From assembly GCA_027422505.1 (NCBI GenBank), contig JAPQWV010000050.1:248001-312000 (forward strand): a stretch of 64,000 nt of DNA, read 5' to 3'. The notes under the pieces are model-generated. The model saw nothing but the letters and a program-made list of their open reading frames with translations, made no database searches and was not told where the DNA came from. The first letter of the stretch is position 1, and every line of letters begins with the position of its first letter. Made by a program: the position numbers and the translations under genes. Positions 58,219-64,000 of the stretch are shown here, in pieces. The DNA is from Craterostigma plantagineum. Its lineage: Eukaryota; Streptophyta; Magnoliopsida; Lamiales; Linderniaceae.

Positions 58219-60845
58219 TGTAATACCCGTAAAAATTTAATACGGGATTTTGTTGTAATAATTATGTAACTTCGTAAAATTAGAGAGACTAATAAAGAAA
58301 TTTAAGTTATGAAATAAATTGGTTTGGGCCGCACTCGATTGGGCTGAATATTATTAATTAGGGCCCAAACTTTCGAAAATCACCATGATATAAATTTACT
58401 TGAGGCTTAGGAAAAATAGATGGGATATTGATCAACTTTGCTTAATAGGGTGGTAAACAAACGTCACCCTCATGTCTTTATTTTATTATTTTCCAAACCT
58501 AATGATATGACAAGTACACATATGTCTATATAAGAAAACCACGAAACCCCCTCATTTGGGATAAGAACAAAGAATTAAAACAACAGAGAAGAAGGAAGAA
58601 GTTCATCAGGAAAGAAACGAGATTTCGACAATCAAATTCCTCAACAAATCTATTCAAACGTGAGTTAGGTAAATATTTTATCTACACACGAAAACCCTAT
58701 ATATTTAATATGTTGAGGTTGTTATGATGCCTTATATACCTACATTTTAGCTCTGGGAGGTTTTCGAAGTACTTAAGGAACATTGAGTAGGGTTATTAGT
58801 TGGCTAAAATGAAATATATGAAGCTTGGTTGAAGTATATGAAGTATACGTGACTTAAATGCTAGATTTGAATTCTGGAATTTATCATGTTAGGTGTAAGC
58901 CGATAAATTGGGATGGTTTTAGATGTTAGAACATGGATGAAAGCCATAGATAATTAACGTCAGTCTCTAACAGCACTAAGTTTTCGGCTTTGGAATATTA
59001 TAGAAAAACCTAAGCTTGGCTTAGATATATAAGTACTGAGGTAATATGATTTTAATGCATCTACTTTCAGACTTATTGTTTTTGAAGTGTACCGTATTCT
59101 GGGGTAGAATTGAATTTTGAAGATGACCGTGATAGTATATGAATTTCGGGTAGATTGAATTTTCGGGCGACAATTTGAGTTTCGGGTCGAAAGTTATTTC
59201 GCGGGCCAAAGGGCGAATTTCGCGGGCTGGAGATTTTTGCGAAGTGTGATACAAGCCTGGGCCGAAACCAGTTCTCGCGGGCCACTCTCATTTTCGCGGG
59301 CTGATGCCTGTGATATACATCGCGGGCTTTTCGCCGGTTTCGCGGGCCTGGATAACAGCTTGTGAAAATCGGCCGAATGTGTGAAATTCGGGTCACTTTC
59401 GCCGATATAATTTTCGCGGGTTGACCGAAGTTTTTAAACTGTGACTTTCGAGTGTTGAATAAAATTTCTAATTTCGGGCGATTTCTCTTTTAGAAATACG
59501 TGAATTTTGACTAGGGAGTTTTGCGAGTTGACCAAATTTTTATACCTACTTTCGGCGAATTAAAGTTCTCGGGGGGGTTGACCAATTACTTTCGCGCGTT
59601 CCCAGTTTAATTATATTTTGGGCTTTAACCCAATTTCAGGCCCATTTCTCCATTAGTCATTTTCGAAACCTAGTCATTTTATATCTTTACAGTTCGAGAA
59701 ATTTATATATGCACTGACCTAGAATTATTTCGTATGTCTTAAGGTTCAATACATTAGGGAAGTTACGGAATTTCTAATCTGCTAAGTTAAGGAGGACAGG
59801 TAGGTGGAATATCCATCTACAACACGTAAACTATTTTCGCTTATTTCAAATATATGTGTTATGTGAGTAATGTGAGTAGGATGTACTAAACGATTTACAC
59901 GATATACGTGCTCTTATGTGCTATCGTGTGGTCATGCGATTACGTGTTTACGTACGTTGCGTCTAGCATCGTGTTACCATATATTATTATGTTAAATACC
60001 AGCATGTGCATTACACATCATTTCACGGAGTGTACCGTGGTGGAACGGTGGTACTGTATTGTACCTAGTGAGCGAGTAGCCGATATTGGTTGTCGACCCG
60101 TAGACGAGTTACGTGAGTGTGGGCATCCGCTGTCCGCCAACGCCTGTGACGGTGAGCTATTGGCCCGTTGAACATTATACGACAGACTGAGGGCGACTAG
60201 AAAGGAGCGACTTGGGATATCCCCAAGTAGGCTAGCTAGTGTAGGCCACGCTGTCGCGTGCGGGAGGAGGCGACCTAGACGACCTAGAGGTTGCGGCCTG
60301 GGTACCCTTACGGGACCTAGTGTAGGCTACCAGCGTAGGCACCGCATTTGGCAGAAGAGACGACCTGAGAGTGTGACCTGATACGGCTCAGGGAGGCTGC
60401 TCAGTGTAGGCCACTGTGATCGTGTTGTGATTGTGATCGTGGAAGTGATTTCGCGTGATAGTGCACAGTATGTACGTGGTGAGGTGGTGAGTGTATCCCG
60501 GTTGTGATGAGTGGTAATGAGTGGCATTGCATGGTAAGAATCGGGGCTGAGTGAATGTGAGCGAGTCACACGTGCATGCATTATTTCACCTACAGGGCAA
60601 TAGCTCAGTGTTTGCGTGTTGTAGGTAATCGATGATCGAGGCTGGCTATCAGAGCTTCCAATCTCTTGATGGCGAGGCTGTACATGGATTACGACCTGTG
60701 GGCGAGTGATAGGATGATTTGGGCTTCGGCCCGTTCATATTAACATTTGTACAAACAAATGTTTTTGATGGGTTCTCCGCGGCTTTCGCTGCTAAACCCG
60801 AGTGAGTGATCGCTAACTAGCAATCGGAAAGTGGGGGTCGCTACA
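58219..60845 (+). mobile_element. Gypsy-type solo LTR, 2,627 bp
   Basis: It starts TGTAATACCCGTAAAAATTT and ends GGGGGTCGCTACA, with an exact 5-bp duplication CTAAC on both sides (58,214-58,218 and 60,846-60,850). A TATA box TATATAAG lies at 58,527. Between 59,150 and 59,430 the word TTTCGCGGGC recurs about seven times. No coding domain is present. It interrupts a minus-strand Copia gag. The Gypsy label rests on LTR length and end style only. Confidence 0.85.
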
Positions 60846-60850
60846 CTAAC

Positions 60851-61795
60851 AGGTTCACTATCTTCATCATCGAAAAGACTTACCCAATATCCTTTTCCAT
60901 ACCGACGAAGAGTGTTGGCCCATTCATTTGCATAACGTCCCCAACCTTTGCAAGCATGACATAGAACATAATATATGTCCAAATTGTCAATTTTCGCTTT
61001 ATAAGCAGGATTTTGGATTGAATGTTGGACCAAGATTCAACTCCTTTCAGCAACTTGTTGAAGTTTCTAATAGCATAGCCAATCGTCGTCAAAATCAACC
61101 TCAGATTTATAGGCTGAGGGTTTGAGTGACTAGAGCAAAACTTTTACACCTTGATGTTTTCTTTTGAACTTCGAGATTCGTCTCGTCGTTCTTCAAGATA
61201 GTTATCAAGGTGTTGAAGTCGAGTGTGGCCAGGTTGTGTGCTTCCTCGACAACTACAACCTTCACATTAAACTTTTTGGTTAGTGAACAAATTGCTTAGA
61301 ATTTAAAACTTTGTCTGAAATCCGTTCACCTAAGCTATGACGTTAGCAATATTCAGAAGTTTGCCAAAATAAGTAGTAATATCTTCATCTTCCCTCACAC
61401 AAAGATTTTTTAATTGACCATGAAGAAGTCTCAATTTTGTATCTTTCACACAAGCATCACCCTAACAATACCTCCGAAGCATATCCAAGCGAGTTGCATA
61501 TATATTGGTTTTGAATAATTTTAAACACGAAAATATCGACCGACGAAAAAATTGCATGCAAAGCCTTTTCATGCAAATCAGCATCTGCTCTTTCTAGAGC
61601 AATCCATTCGGCCATGTGTTTGTCAAAGACTTCCCCATCTGCATCAGGAATGGTTTTAGGAGGGGTATACCCCATTGAGGACAGCGTCCCATGCACGAGA
61701 GTCAATAGACTTTGTGCACTGCAGCTTTGGATTTTCCAATAGGCGCAGTTCGATCCGTCTAACACGGGAAAATAGTTTGAGCTTAAAGCATCCAC
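60851..61795 (-). pseudogene. Copia gag, minus strand, decayed
   Basis: From 61,795 it reads FPVLDGSNCAYWKIQ and GYTPPKTIPDADGEVFDKH, the same gag as at 63,731 on the other strand. In shifted frames the UBN2 region follows (VKDTKLRLLHGQLKNLCVRE, about 61,380-61,440) and then a zinc knuckle with two ligands lost (CHACKGWGRYANEW, about 60,920-60,960). The frame stops at the solo LTR insertion after DDEDSEPV. Confidence 0.82.
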
Positions 61796-62177
61796 AAAAG
61801 GATTAAAACCCTTACTGTACGACGCGAAGGCTCCGATACCACTTTGAAGTGGTGGGGGTCCCGATATGAGTGTGACCTAACTAAGTTAAAGTAACACGGA
61901 AATGTTGACCATATTGTTGAAATAACACTCGAGATCAGAAAGTTTTTGTACACCGAAAAAGAAACTTAGTAGTAAAAAGACGCGGACACAGTTTAAAAAT
62001 ACGCAGCAAGTTTTACAACTTGCTACGCGCCATCAAGAAAAATTCCATTACTAGAACAGATTACAAAAACACAACTATCAACGTTAGGGAAACTAGCCTA
62101 GAAAAGAATCTAGTGATTCTCCTAATATTCACACTACGTAGAGGTAAAACTCTAGGCAAACGCTGAAATATGGTGAG

Positions 62178-62180
<3 letters not shown>

Positions 62181-62221
<41 letters not shown>
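62181..62221. repeat. (TC)n microsatellite
   Basis: About 20 perfect TC units inside the minus-strand LTR. Confidence 0.95.
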
Positions 62222-62224
<3 letters not shown>

Positions 62225-62322
62225 TCATTTTTGTTCGCTGCATCGTCTGTGTCGCCTTTAAGATCAGAGTCTTCTATTTACTGGTAATTGTAGCTTGACT
62301 CGTTCAGGGATGGTCTCCGAAT

Positions 62323-62530
62323 CTTCATATCTTCTCGGTTGATTTCCATATTTTCTATTTTAGTAAAATGCTTGATTCTTTCATCCAAGATCTTCATATC
62401 TTCTCGGTTGATCTCCAAATCTTCTATTCTAGTAAACTGCTTGATTTTTTCATCCAAGATCTTCATATCGTTGATCACCAAATCTTCTATTTTAGTAAGT
62501 GCTTGACTATTTTGTTCACGATCTTCATAT
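62323..62530. repeat. 69-bp minisatellite, three copies
   Basis: The word CTTCATATCTTCTCGGTTGA and its variants start at 62,323, 62,392 and 62,461, with a shorter last step to 62,523. The unit contains TTCTATTTTAGTAAA(A/C)TGCTTG. The Glu/Lys-rich frame across it is a by-product of the repeat. Confidence 0.85.
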
Positions 62531-62778
62531 CTTCTATTTTTAGCTCACATTAATTCCACTTTGATTAATTTCAACTACTTACTAACTCCTGCACACATTC
62601 AAATAACGACCACAATAATAGATCAAATGATTTTTGGGTATGAAAGACAAAATCGAGAATGAACCAAGTCAGAATCAATAGATGTTGACTGCAGAACTGG
62701 ATCCACATTGTCAACGTCGACTTATGTCAACGTAAACATTGTGCTTTATATATGTGTTAATGTTGACTAGCTCAGCTT

Positions 62779-63677
62779 TGACAATGTTGGGCTAACATTT
62801 CAGCCAACATTGTTGTCTGTCAACATTCGATTTTATCTTTCATGCCCAAAACCGTTTAACCTTTTTTTGTAGCTTTATTTACTGATATGCAGGACGTGGT
62901 AAAGTGCTAAAACGAGTTCAAACCATGTGGAAAGCGTGTGGAGTTGTTTGAACGAATTTAGGAAGTGCAATTACCATAAATAGAAGATTTGAAGATCAAA
63001 AGAGATCAAGTCAAGCAACGACCAAGATTAGAAGATCTAAATATCAAAGAGAATCATTCAACCAGCTGCCATAAATAGGAGATAAGGAATCGGCCAATGA
63101 GATGAGAAGATTCGAACTAAATATATACTATATTTAGGGAGATCTTCGAAGAGATATTTGAAGAGATATTCAAGGGATCTTTTTACCAATTCAAGAGGGA
63201 GCCAAGGTCTATAAATAAGAGTTATTTTCGAGCTGCAACCAGCGACTTTCGAGAGAGCTTTCATGGAGCTGCTTTGAGCGACATATTGAGCGAAAAATAT
63301 GAGCGAAGCACATATCGAGTTTGAGCGATTTTTACATCTTGCGAGAGTTGTCTTTTAGTCTAGCTTTTCAGAGGTCGTGAGATCTTGTAGGTTTAGAATC
63401 CTTTTTGATTCGTTCCGTTTGCTAGACTAGTTTTTGACTATCATTTTCGATAGTTTTTGTAATCCATCTTTCTAGTGGATTTTTACCCCTTGGGCTCGCA
63501 GCAAGTTATTTGACTTGCTGCACAAAACATCGTGTGTGTTCGTTTCGTTTTTATCACTAAGTTTCGTTTTTCCGCTGTGCGTACAAGAAAAGTTAGAACG
63601 AGTGTTAACCTAACATCGTGTCCAACATCAGTAGTTAATTCAGCTTTTTACATCCATTGTGTACGGGACCGCCTTCA
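62779..63677 (+). repeat. Copia 5' LTR, plus strand, about 899 bp
   Basis: It starts TGACAATGTTGGGC and ends GACCGCCTTCA, followed by AAG and the exact primer site TGGTATCAGAGCC at 63,681-63,693. A TATA box TATAAATA lies at 63,210. It is the same family as the LTR at 61,845-62,713, in opposite orientation and 65 bp away. Confidence 0.75.
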
Positions 63678-63730
63678 AAGTGGTATCAGAGCCATCGCTT
63701 GACGTCACTAAGCGCTTAACATCCTCTACA

Positions 63731-64000
63731 ATGGATATTAACAGTTCTAACAACATCGGCAAAGTCCCTGTTCTTGACGGCACCAACTATGCGTATTGGA
63801 AGGTCCGAGTTCGTCAGTGCATCAAGTCAATCGACGTGCGAGCTTGGGAAGCTGTTCTTCACGGTTATACCCCACCAAGGACAGAACCCGATGCAGATGG
63901 AGAAGTCGTCGACAAGCCTGTCGAACTATGGACAGCACCCGAGCGAAGCCTGGCAGAATTCAATGACAAGGCACTCAACGCAATCTTCTCGACGGTGGAT
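63731..64000 (+). CDS. Copia gag, 5' part, continuing past the window
   Basis: ATG 63,731 opens an uninterrupted frame of 90 codons to the window end: GKVPVLDGTNYAYWKVRVRQ, GYTPPRTEPDADGEVVDKP and KALNAIFSTVD, the N-terminal UBN2-type gag of plant Copia elements. It lies 37 bp after the primer site. No break is seen in this part, so the element could be intact beyond the edge. Confidence 0.88.
   Translation, partial: MDINSSNNIGKVPVLDGTNYAYWKVRVRQCIKSIDVRAWEAVLHGYTPPRTEPDADGEVVDKPVELWTAPERSLAEFNDKALNAIFSTVD

Larger units (their letters stand above)
61845..62713 (-). repeat. Copia LTR, minus strand, about 869 bp
   Basis: Read on the minus strand it starts TGACAATGTGGATCC and ends CACCACTTCA, followed by AAGTGGTATCGGAGCC, a primer site with one change from the initiator-Met tRNA complement. 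It belongs with the gag at 60,851-61,795. It contains a (TC)n run and a 69-bp minisatellite. Confidence 0.7.

Noticed and set aside
62061..62481. Glu/Arg and Glu/Lys-rich frames
   Set aside because: They translate the (TC)n microsatellite and the 69-bp minisatellite.
1..64000. tRNA genes
   Set aside because: No cloverleaf with A and B boxes was recognised. The TGGTATCAGAGC strings at 55,380, 57,417 and 63,681 are retroelement primer sites.

Overview
This 64 kb window is nuclear DNA of a flowering plant. It is AT-rich, its genes have GT-AG introns, and it is full of plant transposon families: Copia and Gypsy LTR elements, a Cassandra-type LTR with 5S rRNA sequence, Mutator-like elements (MULEs), hAT, CACTA, Stowaway and Emigrant-like elements, and Helitrons. 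The class II O-methyltransferase, tyrosylprotein sulfotransferase and plant mobile domain (PMD) genes fit a eudicot. An asterid or Lamiales origin is a guess.

Host genes are sparse. They are a decayed Myb/SANT-like gene (about 1.2-2.1 kb, minus); a two-exon gene for a 99-residue Cys/His-rich protein (17,997-20,554, minus) whose 2.26 kb intron is full of transposon debris; a two-exon O-methyltransferase (26,919-28,098, plus); an 11-exon tyrosylprotein sulfotransferase, TPST (39,801-43,116, plus), the best preserved gene here; and a three-exon DUF271/GT77-type glycosyltransferase (52,951-54,449, plus) with a nonsense codon near its end. A small 5S rRNA cluster lies at 31.0-32.15 kb: three direct copies about 402 bp apart and one inverted fragment.

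Layout. 0-0.8 kb: end of a fold-back MULE. 2.7-7.7 kb: a broken MULE transposase with GC-rich repeat arrays on both sides. 8.3-14.5 kb: a decayed Copia element bracketed or invaded by two related hAT elements. 14.5-17.5 kb: fold-back MULE with a nested Stowaway, an Emigrant-like element and a Copia fragment. 17.9-20.6 kb: the Cys/His gene. 21.7-26.8 kb: hAT MITEs, a fold-back element and a hAT remnant. 26.9-28.1 kb: the O-methyltransferase. 28.9-35.5 kb: CACTA end, fold-back MULE, 5S cluster, deleted Copia with a nested solo LTR, and a Pack-MULE-like element with a nested Cassandra-type solo LTR. 35.66-39.35 kb: a MULE with convergent PMD and mudrA-type genes. 39.8-43.1 kb: TPST. 43.3-45.0 kb: a Helitron with an actin-depolymerizing-factor-like fragment, meeting a second Helitron tail to tail. 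45.7-46.7 kb: fold-back MULE. 47.0-52.6 kb: Copia with two nearly identical LTRs. 52.9-54.4 kb: glycosyltransferase. 55.1-57.5 kb: a gag-protease-only LTR element joined in tandem to a second truncated copy. 58.2-60.85 kb: a 2.6 kb Gypsy-type solo LTR inside a Copia gag. 61.8-64 kb: two Copia LTRs of one family, head to head, the right one leading into a gag gene that leaves the window.

Many element ends were fixed by matching terminal inverted repeats and target-site duplications read directly from the sequence. Family names rest on recognised motifs; no database search was possible.
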